Shown here in pieces: positions 8,694-20,650 of a stretch of 64,000 bases of DNA. The notes below the pieces were generated by a model. It searched no databases, was not told the DNA's origin, and saw only the letters and a program-made list of their open reading frames with translations. Source of the DNA: Pseudogymnoascus destructans (lineage: Eukaryota > Ascomycota > Leotiomycetes > Thelebolales > Thelebolaceae); contig NW_020167521.1 in the NCBI RefSeq assembly GCF_001641265.1, positions 930,001 to 994,000 of the forward strand. Reading direction: 5' to 3'. The position numbers were made by a program, and so were the translations under genes. Numbering within the stretch: the first letter of the stretch is position 1; each line of letters opens with the position of its first letter.

Positions 8694-10109
8694 ATGCGGG
8701 AAGCTTTCACCGGTCTCCCAGCTCTTGTTACACGAATCGCCCGCAAGGCTCCACAAGTCGTCGAGAACGTTATAAATGCTCGAGGCAATCCGCTGGATAT
8801 CGACTGGGACACAGCGCCATCTCCAGAAGACGGCCCTCTCTTATCAGCTAGAGCACTTCGCGACAAGTCCTTCCTTCCTGCTGAAATAGGTGGAATCGTT
8901 GGCGCATACGTATTCGTGGTGGTCACCATCCTTCTCGCCCTATTCTTCGTTCGACGCGGACGCCGACTTCGCAAAGCAAGAGAACTCGCAGCACAGAATG
9001 ATGTTGAGATGCTAGTTGGACACGTTATAAACCCCGCCGCATATTATCCATCTCCAATCTCGCTCACTTCGGCCGCCACAGCCTTTCGCACCGCTGCGCG
9101 GCCAGCTGCCGAGAAGACCCAGAATCCCTACGTCTTCCCCTCTCAAAACTGCTCTCCCGCCTCGCCCGGGACCAACCCAGGAGTCGATTCGCGAATTATA
9201 CAAGCAGATCGCGAGCTTTTAAATCGCGGACTCGAGGACCTATACGCGCATGTTATGGAACAGGAGGAAGCTAAAGCAGCCGGACTCAACATAGCAGATA
9301 TGCCTGCCCCAACCCCTCTTCCATCTGCCTCGCCTCAGAGGCAAAGCACTGCCTCCAGCAAGCTCCTGGAGAAGCTCAAGCCGGCCAATCTGAGCAGCAC
9401 CGAGAAAACACACTCGCGCGCAGCGTCCTTGATCTCGTCCCTCAAATCGCCGAAGCGTAAGGGCATCCGTGGAATGAAGATCAGCTCTCCAATGGCCACG
9501 CCTCTCTCTGCAACCTTCCCCGCAACATATGCGTCGGATGAGGAGCCACTTAGCCCTCGCCACCACCAGCTTCCACCTCCACCTCCGGTTCCTGAAGGTC
9601 AAATGCCCTATCAGTACCATTCCCGTAACAACTCCAGCGTGCAAACTGCAGATCCGTCACCCATCTCGCCGGCACGATCAATTGCAGAAAACCTCGCTTC
9701 AGCTTCAATGGGGCCACCACCTAACAACAGGCCGGTTGCTACGAACCGTCCTTTGAACTTGACGATCCCCGGTCCCGTTTCCGTGAACCCTTCGTCGGCA
9801 ACCTCATCTACACGACAGCTTCCCTTCAGAGCGTTTGACCCACCTCCCGGACTTTCTTCACCGTCATTCTCATATTCTACCAAGACAACGGTCCTGGAAC
9901 GGACTACGCCGCTGTCGCCAGGGTTAAGAACTCCGTGGTCTGCTGGAGCAACACCATATAGCCCCTACCAACCGTTCACTCCTCTGGTGCCAATCACACC
10001 ACGACTGATCACGCGGGAAGATCGCAAGGCGATGAAGAAGATGGAGCCGAAATCTCGTGTTATGGAGATGGTGAAGGACAAAGACGATCTCTGGGATAGT
10101 GGGTATTAG
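8694..10109 (+). CDS. single-pass membrane protein, conserved but unnamed in filamentous ascomycetes
   Basis: This is one exon of 471 residues. ATG 8694 is the first ATG after an in-frame TAG at 8676. One membrane segment lies at about residues 64-87 (GGIVGAYVFVVVTILLALFF), followed by the basic stop-transfer stretch RRGRRLRKARE. The long C-terminal part is Pro/Ser-rich and probably disordered, with polyproline near residue 300. It ends in a charged tail, with TPRLITREDRKAMKK followed by DLWDSGY at the very end. That tail resembles a conserved ending I associate with uncharacterised Pezizomycotina proteins, which is memory and not a search. There is no enzyme motif. A receptor, scaffold or cell-wall-stress role would be guesswork. 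Confidence 0.75.
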   Translation: MREAFTGLPALVTRIARKAPQVVENVINARGNPLDIDWDTAPSPEDGPLLSARALRDKSFLPAEIGGIVGAYVFVVVTILLALFFVRRGRRLRKARELAAQNDVEMLVGHVINPAAYYPSPISLTSAATAFRTAARPAAEKTQNPYVFPSQNCSPASPGTNPGVDSRIIQADRELLNRGLEDLYAHVMEQEEAKAAGLNIADMPAPTPLPSASPQRQSTASSKLLEKLKPANLSSTEKTHSRAASLISSLKSPKRKGIRGMKISSPMATPLSATFPATYASDEEPLSPRHHQLPPPPPVPEGQMPYQYHSRNNSSVQTADPSPISPARSIAENLASASMGPPPNNRPVATNRPLNLTIPGPVSVNPSSATSSTRQLPFRAFDPPPGLSSPSFSYSTKTTVLERTTPLSPGLRTPWSAGATPYSPYQPFTPLVPITPRLITREDRKAMKKMEPKSRVMEMVKDKDDLWDSGY

Positions 10110-10480
10110 GTGGGCTAGACGTGCGGGGCAATGATACTAGCTGTTGTAATCATGAGCCATTGGAAGCGATGTATGGCGTTGTAAATAGAATTTCCCTTTA
10201 CTCAAGTAACGGCAACCGGGTAGCAATTTCACACATTCGAAATATATATAATAAGACACTGTTCAGTCGTAAAAGTTGTGGTGATTCGTCGGCTAGTCTT
10301 CGTACCTGGTTGGACCCCAAACCGCCCTAGCACCATACCAGAACAAACCCATGGGAACCTCGAACCGCAGAGTTTGATTTTATAACGACCCCTCGCATCT
10401 CAACATCCCACGACTAGCCCGGAGCACTGGAACACCCCGCCGACGTGCACAGCGCAGTCCCCGACTGCCAATTACCGGCC
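10110..10480. other. spacer upstream of pyrG
   Basis: This 371-bp intergenic stretch holds the 3' region of the membrane-protein gene and the pyrG promoter. I see no other gene. The AT-rich string ATATATATAATAAG near 10240 could be a terminator-side or TATA element. Confidence 0.4.
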
Positions 10481-11554
10481 ATGTCTCGAAGCATTGCCCA
10501 GACCCCGTACGAGGAGCGGCAATCGGCTCACCCCTTGAGCGCGTACCTGTACCGTCTCATGGTCGTCAAGGAGAGCAACCTCTGTCTCTCCGCCGATGTC
10601 TCAAGCGCGCGCACCCTGCTGCGCCTAGCGAACTCGATCGGCCCGTCGATCGTGGTCCTCAAGACGCACTACGACATTGTCAGCGATTGGGACTCGGACG
10701 TCGAGACCGGCACCGGCGCACAACTGGCGGCGCTGGCCGCCAAGCACGGCTTCCTCATCTTCGAGGACAGGAAGTTCAGCGACATCGGATCGACGGTGCA
10801 GAAGCAGTATACCGACGGGCCCGGGAAGGCGGTCGAGTGGGCGCACATCACGAATGCGCATATCCTGCCCGGCGCAGCGATTGTGTCTGCGCTGGCCGAT
10901 GCGGCGAGCGCCTGGCGCGAGAAGAAGAAGTACGAGGTCAAAACGGATATTACGGTTGGCACGCCCAGGCCAGAGAGCCTGTCCGAGGACGATGAGGGCA
11001 AGGATGACGAGGACATCAAGAATTTGAAGGCGCTTCAGGCACGTCGCAAGGCGAGCATTGTCTCAATCACTACCGTGTCGCAGTCTTACGAACCTGCCAA
11101 CTCGCCACGTGCGCCTATTCCAGAGTGCGAAGAGGACGTTATCTTTTTTAAGATCGAGGAGGCGCCGCTCGATCGCGGTCTGCTTCTCCTGGCCCAGATG
11201 TCCAGCGCTGGGAACCTGCTCGACGAGGCATATGCAAAGGCTTGTGTAGAGATCGCAAGGAATAACAAGGACTTTGTGATGGGCTTTATTGCACAGGAGA
11301 CGCAAAACACAGCTGCAGACGACCAGTTCATCACCATGACTCCTGGCTGTCAATTGCCCTCGGGCGAGGAGCAGCGTGCCAACAGTGACGGTCTTGGGCA
11401 GCAGTATAACACCCCGCAAAAGCTGATCGGAGAGAAGAGCGTGGATATCATTATTGTCGGCAGGGGCATTATTGGGGCGGCGGATCCGGTTACGGAGGCG
11501 GAGCGATACAGGAGGAAGGGGTGGGAGGCTTATACGGCTAGGATTGGTGCCTGA
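10481..11554 (+). CDS. pyrG: orotidine 5'-phosphate decarboxylase
   Basis: The enzyme converts orotidine monophosphate to UMP, the last step of de novo pyrimidine synthesis in the cytosol. This is a single exon of 357 residues. I chose ATG 10481 (MSRSIAQTPYEERQ) because it lines up with the family N-terminus. The frame also opens upstream, but only from a GTG. Catalytic residues are visible: Lys61 in LKTHYD, and Asp96, Lys98 and Asp101 in FEDRKFSDIGS. The C-terminal phosphate-loop region VGRGII is near residue 331. An acidic, Lys-rich insertion (about residues 170-215, with SEDDEGKDDEDIKN) interrupts the barrel, as in other filamentous fungi but not in yeast Ura3. The gene is convergent with the cation exchanger and has a 337-bp gap between stops. 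Confidence 0.96.
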   Translation: MSRSIAQTPYEERQSAHPLSAYLYRLMVVKESNLCLSADVSSARTLLRLANSIGPSIVVLKTHYDIVSDWDSDVETGTGAQLAALAAKHGFLIFEDRKFSDIGSTVQKQYTDGPGKAVEWAHITNAHILPGAAIVSALADAASAWREKKKYEVKTDITVGTPRPESLSEDDEGKDDEDIKNLKALQARRKASIVSITTVSQSYEPANSPRAPIPECEEDVIFFKIEEAPLDRGLLLLAQMSSAGNLLDEAYAKACVEIARNNKDFVMGFIAQETQNTAADDQFITMTPGCQLPSGEEQRANSDGLGQQYNTPQKLIGEKSVDIIIVGRGIIGAADPVTEAERYRRKGWEAYTARIGA

Positions 11555-11891
11555 AATCTCTCTGATACGATTTTATTTGAAGATTTGCTATGGATGCATA
11601 TTGGTCTTTGGAATTATGGCGTAGATTGCGTTCAGAAGTGCCGCCTCGCGGCTCTCCACCATGGCTTGGGCATTCGGGACTGTGCGTTGGGCACAGTGTT
11701 TCAAACGGGATGATAGAAAACGGTTGGGATATTTATATGAGTTGCAACGGTAAATGAATAATTTACAAAACCGAATTATTAATCAGTCCCAGAGGATCCG
11801 TTTGTGTACTGGATATGCAACGCTTCCCAACTCCAGCCTAAACCACACAAAAATCTTTGCTACAAAAATGAATGAGGGACATTTGGTCCAA
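11555..11891. terminator. shared 3' region of two convergent genes
   Basis: This 337-bp stretch lies between the stop of pyrG and the stop of the exchanger gene on the other strand. It should contain both polyadenylation regions. No gene is seen. Confidence 0.4.
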
Positions 11892-14800
11892 TTATGCGCG
11901 CCGCTGAAACGCCACACCCGATTTCCCCCTTCCCACCGTCGCAAATACGGCGCCGTCCTTAATAACATCGAATCTACTCATGCCCATGGAGTCCGTATCG
12001 GCCATGCTGGAGAACCAGAAGCCGACAATGACAACAAAGTAACTGAGGATTAGAATCGATCCCTTGAAGTAGTTGCTCTTGCCTTCTCCGTACATGTAAC
12101 TCAACAGGAAGACGCACAAGATGACTGTAACCATATCCCACTGAGGGAATATGAGGTTAAAGGTCTTCTCAACAGCATCACCTCCTTCGACATATGCAGC
12201 GGTAACAGCACTGAATAGAACGAGGGCGGGAATCTGCAAAAGACACACTTGGAGCGCGTATGCAGAACCAATCTCCATGGAGAGTGCAATATTGCCATTC
12301 ATGGCAAAAGATATTGCGTTCTACAAATATATTAGTTGTGTGGAAGGACAGGGTAGTGGTATACTTACAAGGAACTCGGTGGTGTTGGGAACAAGTGCGA
12401 AGAGCGTTATGCCAAGGAATTTCTCATCAACAGCGAATCCTTGCAAGACAACATCGACAGTATCGACTAGTATTTCGGCAATAAGGGCGTATAAGATCGT
12501 AGCACTCATTAATATGACCGAACTCTTCGTTCTACTCCAGTTGGGCGCATCGTGAGCACCTGTTACAGCCACGTCGACGGCGGCTACCTCTACATCCACA
12601 GGGAGAGGTGATGGCTTGTGAGACGAGACCTTCTTGCCAGCATCCGTAGCATGTAGGGCAGTATCCACGGTTGGATCTGTTGCACCCTCCGTAAGTGGGC
12701 TCGCGGCATTGTCGAGACTGGCTCTAGGTGGTACCATGTGAGGTGTCGTGACAGGGCCATTGTGATTTGTCCCCGGCGAATCAGTCGGCGTTGCCCCTTG
12801 TTTCAATGGCTGGCCCACAAATTTCTTGTACAGTGGAGAATCACGGATCTCAGCACTGCGGGCAGTACCTGGGCTAATGTTTAGCTGGTGGCTACGTAGA
12901 GCCCTGTCGGCGGCCTGCTGAGTAGCTAAAAGGTGGCTTGCGTCTTGGGCGTGGATTTTTTTCTCGTCGACCTCGATGTTCCAGATGACTGCAGCATGTG
13001 TCCGGAGAGTAAACCATAGCCCGATGATATATGATAGAAACAAAAGTGTGGCGGCAAACCAACAGTAGGGCCGCACCGCTTCGATGTAGAATCGGTCGTC
13101 GAAGGAGGGAGTTTGCGAAAAGTAGCAGCGGCGACAGTCGCGGCTTGGACCCTCACTCTCGGTGTCGATGCATGACAAGCAAGAGAGTTCATGCTGGATG
13201 CCTTGTTAGCTGACTTGCCGTTTCGAATTTGGATTGGACTTACAGTTCCATATATTTGGTAGAATAGGGTGGGACCAAAAGCAGCAATGACTGCAAACAG
13301 CAGCATTGTAGACGTAACACCAGCGGATTTCGCATTGAACCTTTGCGTCTTCCGTTTTATGGCCCCAAAGCACATCGATAGCCCGGGAAGGAACAGGATA
13401 CCAGCAAATATACTACCGATAATACTGCCCTCGACAAGTTGCCCCTTGCCTTGGTTTAAAGCAACACAGTACAAGTAAACCTCGACCAGCGTAGAGAAGA
13501 AGGCATTGATTGCCGCTCCCAGCCCCATAGAGGATTGCGCGGAAATGGATGCAACGGCTTGTCCAATAAAGTATGCAAGTGGGATGATGGATAGAAGCGC
13601 ACCCACAAAGAGGAAGGCCGGTTGAGTGATAGCCAAGTCAAGCTCCATCATGTCGCGCAACACCCAGTAGTCGAGTATGACGAACATGACGACGGCCATG
13701 AGATTGATGAAGAATATGTTGGTACCGTCAACGGTATACTTCCAATACTTGAGGCCCACAGCACGGTATGTGCACAGGAGTATGGATGAGTTGGGTCCAC
13801 CTCGTGAGTATGAACTGTCGGATTGAAACGAGAGTGCCAAAGGATGGCGGCGAAGGTGATATATCAGTAGTAGAGTTACTTTGCCCATTGGAATCCAAAA
13901 GACCATGATCCAGCAGATTCCAGAGACAATAAAGAGCAGCGGCGTAATCAACCCGTAAAAGAAGATGAAAAAGATTACGCGGCCAAGATTCCACTGGCCT
14001 CGACCAAAGAGTCTCCTCTTCGTTCGAGGGACCGAAGAGTCTCTATCACCTCCACGTCTCGTTCTGCCAAGGAGACTATCCGTCTCGGTAGCCACAGAGT
14101 CCAAACTTCCTCGCCTGCGTCCGACTATTGACCTATTCCCGCCATCAGGTCCGAAGAACAGTCTTCCATCCTCAAGGTCGCCGGATTGCCATCGTTCATA
14201 TTCCGTGACACTTCTGCCTTCTCCCTCATCCTCGTTTGCATATGCTTCGTCTTGCTCCAGCCGTACGAACTTGCCAAATGGGTAGAATATGTAGCCCGAT
14301 AACCCCCAAAGGACTCTTCCATACTCAAGTGCGCCTGGTGCGGCGCCAAATACAAAGCACACAAGTGCACCAGTTAGTGCAGCAAGCGCTAGCCACCATC
14401 CAAACAATATAGTCCAGGCGACGTTGAAAAGCAGAAGCCACTTACTTACCAGCCCCCCAGGAGCGGAATGAATGTCTCCCTCTGCTATTTTTTGAACCGA
14501 TCTATCCTTTTTGTAGAGCGCAGGCTTCCATATACGGATACCAAAGGGATGCGTCTCGTTGATGGCTTCCTGCCTGTCCTTCAAAGTAAAGCTCTCGGTG
14601 TCGCTAATGTCACCATCCTCGTTATCATCATCGTCGTCGTCGGGGTTGGTTGTATCCGGATCCATATCATCGTTTTTACGTATCGTCTCCTGACTCTCGT
14701 CAGAACCAGAACCCTCTTCCGTAATTCCATCCGCACGGCCAGTAAAGCCAGATCCTGTTGCGCGTAGCTCGTCCTCGCGGTTCGAGTCTTCTCGAGGAAC

Positions 14801-15472
14801 AGCCCCTACAGCCATGGGACGCCTTCTGAGCGATGACTTGGTTGTCCCAAACCCTGATACGGACCCTCCCACACCCGCATGTCGAAGTGCTTTGTCCCCT
14901 TCGATTTCATTTGCATCATCGTCGACCGAAAATTCCTGGCCGCGATGCGGGCCTTGTGGAGTGGATGAGACTCGACGTGTCATTGCGGGTTTCTGGCCTC
15001 GTTGATATCTTCCACGCTCTGGGCCTAGAAGTGGAGACTGTGCAGATTGTATAGAGCGCGCCGAGTCAACCTTTCGCGGGGTTGTTCGTTCGGATCCATG
15101 CGAGGGACTAGGGTTCGAGGGTCCTGATATCGATCCTAATAGTCGTGAGTCAGCCTGCCGCCTTTCTTGCAACGCTTGTTTCCGGACTGTGACAAGGCCT
15201 GGGGATTCTTAAGGGCAACATAACATACCATATCCAGTAGCGCTGGCTTCTGGTCTGCGGCGTACTGTATCAGTAGACCTGACGCTTGAGCCAAGCAAAT
15301 CTTCGGATTCCTTCGTGATCGACTGGGACCGATGCAGAGGATGCCGAGCCTCAGTGCCGGTAGGGATGCTGGAGCCAACTGGTGTTTGTGAAGGACCTGA
15401 CTCTTGTTCTTGAGCTTGAGAGGTTCCCTCTGAAGCTTTCGCCTTCCCGCTGCTAGAGTCTTTGGAGGACAT
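11892..15472 (-). CDS. vacuolar-type cation/proton exchanger (CAX family, Vnx1-like)
   Basis: Four exons (15472-15229, 15135-13244, 13193-12369, 12320-11892) join in phase to 1129 residues. The N-terminal ~300 residues are acidic and serine-rich, with runs of Asp. The rest has about a dozen membrane segments. Two exchanger repeats carry the key acidic motifs: GAAINAFFSTLVEVYLYC in the first half and LVPNTTEFLNAISFAMNG spanning the last intron. A long hydrophilic loop rich in Pro/Ser/Thr sits between them. Known relatives (yeast Vnx1 group) move Na+, K+ or Ca2+ into vacuole or ER in exchange for H+. The length and N-terminal extension fit Vnx1 better than the short Ca2+/H+ exchangers. The ion used cannot be read from sequence. 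Introns are 93, 50 and 48 bases. Confidence 0.9.
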
Positions 15473-16293
15473 AGCGAAGACCTTTAGGATCTAGGTCCTT
15501 CGCTGTATAGCTGTGGCCTCGACTGTTGACAGTAAACAGCGCCTGGAAATTCAGTTGCGAGATTATGAAACCAACGAAAAGGAGGTTTATAAAGGATATG
15601 GCTTGTGGATCATTGTCGAAATTGCTAACTACAGCCTCGGCCGCTCCAGTTCCTGAAGCAGAGCAAGGTGTGGATATACAAGCAAATAGAGCAATGAGAA
15701 ATGCACCAAAGATGCGTTTGTTACAGTGCAGGTCTGTACGCTGTATGCGTGTCGATAAACCTGTTGTTGTATAACGAAGGAAGCATGAAGATTGGAGATG
15801 TATGCTGTTTACCTTGAAATGACGAAGACTGCTTTAGCTTGGTACAAGCTGCCAGGGTCAATAGATAAGTACTCCATACGCCAAACAGTACTATACCAAA
15901 TGTTGTCCTCACATATATGCCTCCTTGAAATCGGAGATCGTCAACTCTCACAGAACTTTTTGTCCCGCGTTCTGTGGTACTTCATAGTTATATTTCATGC
16001 GCGCAGGAGAACTGTAGCTATTGGTTTCCCCCATTGGGGTTCAGAGTGTAAGTTACAGACAAAATGTACACCACGTATGTATAAACGCGAGCCAAGCACA
16101 TGGTCCGTGCCCAAGGCCCCAAAGGCTTCACGCACTTCTTGAAGCTTACCTTGCCTTCTTACCTTATCAAACATCGAACCCCAACGTTGTCAACACAACA
16201 ACCAGTCGAACCATCATCGCCACCAATACTCTCTGTTGACTGGCATAATATCGAACTTCCTACACCCATATATTCGTCGCCAAGCCATTCAAG
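15473..16293. promoter_or_regulatory. divergent intergenic region, exchanger gene / Rpt6 gene
   Basis: This 821-bp stretch separates two divergently transcribed genes and must hold both promoters. Short open frames on either strand show no domain. I see no RNA gene. Confidence 0.4.
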
Positions 16294-17571
16294 ATGGCGC
16301 TCGACAGCTTCTTTCACAACAAGATCGAGAGCATGAAGCTCGAGATCATCCAGGGCCAGGCGGTCCTCCGGAGACTTGAAGCGCAACGAAACGATTACAA
16401 TTCAAGAGGTATTTGGTCTCTGCAGCAGATCTAGAGTGTGTATACTAATCACCCATAGTTCGTCTGCTGAGAGAGGAGTTGGGGCTGCTACAACAGCCTG
16501 GTTCATATGTTGGAGAAGTCGTGAAGGTGATGGGCACCAAGAAGGTTTTAGTGAAGGTTCATCCAGAAGGGAAATACGGTTTGTTGGCCTTGGGAAGCGA
16601 ATATGACACAGGCGCCAGAGACTAACTTGAACTCAGTTGTGGACATCTCCGATAACGTCGACATTGCCAAGCTTACCGTTGGGAAGCGCGTCACCCTCCT
16701 CTCAGACTCATACAAACTGGAGAAGATGCTTCCGTCATCCGTCGACCCTCTTGTGTCGCTTATGATGGTCGAGAAGGTGCCCGACAGCACATACGATATG
16801 ATTGGAGGGTTGGATCAACAGATTAAGGAGATTAAGGAAGTTATCGAATTGGGACTCAAGCATCCGGAACTGTTTGAATCGTTGGGGATAGCACAGCCAA
16901 AGGGTGTGTTGCTCTACGGCCCTCCTGGAACGGGGAAAACTCTCCTCGCGAGAGCTGTTGCCCACCACACAGACTGCAAGTTCATCAGGGTGTCCGGATC
17001 CGAGTTGGTCCAAAAATACATCGGAGAGGGTTCCCGGATGGTCCGTGAGTTGTTCGTCATGGCGCGTGAGCATGCTCCATCTATCATCTTCATGGATGAA
17101 ATTGATTCAATTGGATCGTCTCGTGTCGAGGGCTCGTCTGGCGGTGATTCGGAAGTGCAGCGCACGATGTTGGAGCTTCTCAACCAACTTGATGGTTTCG
17201 AGCCGACAAAGAATATTAAGGTCATTATGGCGACAAATAGGCTTGATATCCTGGACCCAGCATTATTACGACCAGGACGTATCGATAGGAAGATTGAATT
17301 CCCGCCGCCAACCGTCGAGGCCAGAGCAGATATTCTCCGCATCCACAGCCGCAAGATGAACCTGACGAGAGGCATCAACCTGACCAAGATCGCCGAGAAG
17401 ATGAACGGGTGCTCAGGAGCTGAGCTCAAGGGTGTATGCACGGAGGCCGGTATGTTCGCGTTACGAGAGAGGCGAGTGCACGTCACACAAGAGGACTTTG
17501 ATCTCGCCACAGCGAAGGTCTTGAACAAGCACGATGATAAAGAGGTTAGTTTGGGCAAGTTATGGAAGTGA
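16294..17571 (+). CDS. RPT6: 26S proteasome regulatory subunit 8 (AAA ATPase Rpt6)
   Basis: Three exons (16294-16408, 16459-16578, 16637-17571) give 389 residues. The protein is one of six ATPases in the base of the 19S cap, which unfold ubiquitinated substrates and open the 20S gate. The N-terminus has a coiled coil (MKLEIIQGQAVLRRLEAQRND region, residues 14-60), then an OB-fold. The AAA domain has Walker A GPPGTGKT at residues 173-180, Walker B IIFMDEID with Asp-Glu at 232-233, a sensor Asn in ATNRLD, and the RPGRIDRKIEF arginine-finger segment. The tail ends KLWK. The second intron has a GTTTGT donor. The gene is convergent with the phosphatase gene. Confidence 0.95.
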
Positions 17572-17905
17572 GCTAGGGAGGTTGGCGCAATTTTGCTACG
17601 GATAGGAACAATGAGGATGCGCTTGTGTACAATACAATAGAACCCGAAATAATATCACCACCATCACTGATGGTGATTGGAGACAATTGAATTTTTAGAC
17701 AAATGTATCTCTATTCCAATTTGCCTATGCTTTCCAGTCTAATCATTCCCCGCCTGCTACCCATGCAAATCAATCGCCCAACACATTAAGTTCATTAGCA
17801 ATGCCTGACGCCATCGCGATGCCAACCAGCGGCAAGGATATCCAAAGTGATACCACTTGTCCAAAACACGCCTCCAATGAATCAAACCAAGAGAAGGATG
17901 CATAT
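17572..17905. terminator. shared 3' region of two convergent genes
   Basis: This 334-bp stretch lies between the Rpt6 stop and the phosphatase stop. It contains a small palindrome (ATCACCACCATCACTGATGGTGAT, about 17653-17676) that could form a hairpin in either transcript. No gene is seen. Confidence 0.4.
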
Positions 17906-20650
17906 TCACAAATCATCTATGTCGTAGTGCCCCCCAACCGTCCCGCACATGCAAATCCAACCCCGTCTGTCATCCGATGCCAATGATTCGCTCCCGCTTC
18001 GTTCCCTCTTCGGTGCCTGATACTGCTGAACAATCCACTCCAGAACAGCCTCGTAGCAAAGGACATACTGCCGTAAGCTCTGAACCATGCTGATTCGCTG
18101 CTTTCGAAGGTCGGCTACAGTGCGCTCTATAAGGTCTATGTTTGGATTGAAGAGCCAATCGTTCTCCATATCCTTGGATGCGTGTTTTGTTGTTAAATAG
18201 TCTGTTTCCTCCTCGGTCGAGATATCCATCGGCGTGACGCCACTTAGATTCTCTTTTCGTTGACGTTTGAGTATGTCGATGACCGAATCCACGGTGCAGA
18301 ATGTCCCAGTCCGACCACATCCTGCGCTACAGTGAACTAGGATCGGTGGCAAAGACTGGTCTGGCTCTGGTTCCTCCAAGTTTATTTGCGACGCGACGGC
18401 TGGTGGTAATGCCCCATGTTGCAGCGAGTTAGACAGCTCGATTATTCCGAGAAGCTGGCTGGGCCGGGCTGTGGTCCCGAAATCTGGCCAAGAACTATAC
18501 TGTAGCTGCATGATCTGCCTGGCGGGCGCGTGGGGTTGTGTCGAACAGGACAGTGTAATGGTTCGAACAACGACATCTGGATTGTCACCAGGGCTGGCCT
18601 CTGGGATTGCTGATTCGACCACAGTGTTCGCACGGCGCCTCCCAAAGGACTCCTTCCTTATAGGTCGGAAATGCTTAATGGGTTCTAGAGGGACCCTCTT
18701 CTCGGCTGACGAGGTTATTTTGAATCTGCCATATTCTTGAGCAGACCAATACGGATGGCACTTAACTTGCCCGCCCTCTGATTCTGCTGTCAGCATGACA
18801 ATAACTCGTACATCTTGATCCCAGATAACGCTCCAGAAATCCTATCAAAAATTAGTATACGCGTTAACAATGATGAGAGGCGAACGCACCTCAAAGGTAG
18901 CAGGTAGAGGACCCTGGGATGCAATATATCGCTTATTGCTCCATAAAGGCTTGATATGAGTCGCATTTACATAATCGCAGACGCCTTCAGCTCTCCCTTG
19001 TAGTCTGACTCGGGAATGCTCGAAAGGCCAGATGTTGTTGTATCGGTTTTTCCCCCCTTTTTCAAATCCGGCGATTTGAACGTCATTGTCAGATCTGGCT
19101 GTGGGCGTTCCATAAGAAACTCGAGACGACAAGGCGTTTTGCATTCTAGATTGCTCGATTTGTTCTATATGTAAGAACTTATCTGACACTGTCTTGCCGT
19201 GGTCTTCCTTGTCAGTAGCGCTTCGCAGCCACGTAGGGAGGAAGTCATCGGCCAATTGATCTGCATCGTCCGGACGCCTGATATCGATTTGACCCACGCC
19301 ACCAACGAGGTCCATGTTCTGTCGAATGTTGCTGAAAAAAGGGTTTGCGACACTTTTCGTCTGGGGCATTGCGCAGCCGCCAGCGACATCAGCAGCGTTA
19401 GGAAATAGGGAGCCCAACGAAAGATTCGTCGCATTTTGAGTATCGTTCGTTGGCTTCTGGTCAATGGCGTCGCTCTGGATTGCAGAAAATGCCTTGTATC
19501 CACCCTTTAGTATATATGCCTTCCCATTCCAACCTTCATTTGTGAACTTCTTGATGGTGTTCAGAGGTGCAACTGCGTCTTTCTTCTCTGCAGAGTGAGA
19601 ATCGTAAACGATAATATACCTGCATTCACTCCACCTTGAGAACTGAGCCTTCTCCTCCGGAACCTTGAATGTATCGGTGAGCTTCGCCAAATTGAACGAC
19701 GGCCTCTTCAATAATGTTGTGGGAATGCAAAGATTGAGGGCGTTGCGAATCCTTGATTGAGAATACTGTGGGGCAACTCGAAGGTCTAAAAGTAAGTAAT
19801 CTAAAGAACTCTGGGTTTTCAAAAAGTCCCTTAGGTCGGGAGCAGAAATAAATGAAGGGCCATCTTGTAACACTGGCGGTAGCGTCTCCGCCCGCGGGAT
19901 ATCGGTTTGTTGGCTTGTATGTGGCGTGGACGGGCTGGGTCTATCATCAGGTAGAGACAACCGCGGGTGCCTATCACCTAGTTGAGAGAGCATATGTTCT
20001 CGAACCGGTGCTAGCGGTTGAGATAACTCCGCAGTCATAGGCAACTCCTGCATTGGGAGGCCAAGAATTGGCGATGCCTCAGTCGGAAAGGTGTTGGAGT
20101 GACGCGCGGGTGACAACCACGAATTACTGATGGTAGTGACTGCGCTGTTCGTCCTTTTCGCCTCGGTATTCCTGTCGTGGCCAGCTGCACTCTTGTATCC
20201 ATGGGCATGAGCTGGGAGGACAGGCGCCGAGGCAAAATGGGATAGGTTGCCATGGCCCAAGCTGAACGACTGGTTGGCTTCGCTCTGTTTCCGGAAAGCG
20301 TCAAAATTTGCACGGTTTTCTATTGAAATATTCCTGGGCGTTTGCTCGATATAACATTGTACCGAAGAAGCAGTTGGGCTGCGATTATCTTTGGGGCCAC
20401 TGCCGGAATCTCTTGTATTGTTGCCAGGATCAACGACAAGCCCAAAATAATTTGGGCTTGAGGGCCGCGCCTGTTCTTTGCCCCCTGGCGTGCGTATCGG
20501 AGAGAAAGACGCAGGTATTGTAGGTGGTGCCGCTGATGAAGGTGCTCTGATAGCCTGGGTCAACGGACTGCCTCCGGCTGACGAGGGGGTCTTCGGTCTA
20601 TGAGAATGGGACCGAGTCGACCGCGGGGGCGGTCGTGCCGCCGCCTTCAT
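17906..20650 (-). CDS. tyrosine phosphatase with N-terminal rhodanese domain (Pyp1/Pyp2-like)
   Basis: Two exons (20650-18890 and 18841-17906) give 898 residues. The N-terminal ~260 residues are disordered and Ser/Pro-rich. A rhodanese fold follows (about residues 267-390, YLLLDLRVAPQYSQSRIRNA), but the usual catalytic Cys loop reads VYDSHSAEK, so it is catalytically dead, as in MAPK-docking CH2 domains. The phosphatase domain starts near residue 530 (NRYNNIWPFEHSRVRL). It carries the WPD loop near 705-707 and the signature HCSAGCGRTG with Cys758, followed by a C-terminal helix region. In fission yeast such proteins dephosphorylate the stress MAPK, so a role in MAPK signalling is inference from architecture. 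The intron (18842-18889) falls between TFE and DFWSVIW. Confidence 0.88.

Noticed and set aside
14440..14460. Possible GTAAGT donor inside exon 2 of the cation exchanger
   Set aside because: The frame stays open and encodes the conserved LVSKWLLLFNVAW membrane segment, so no intron is needed.
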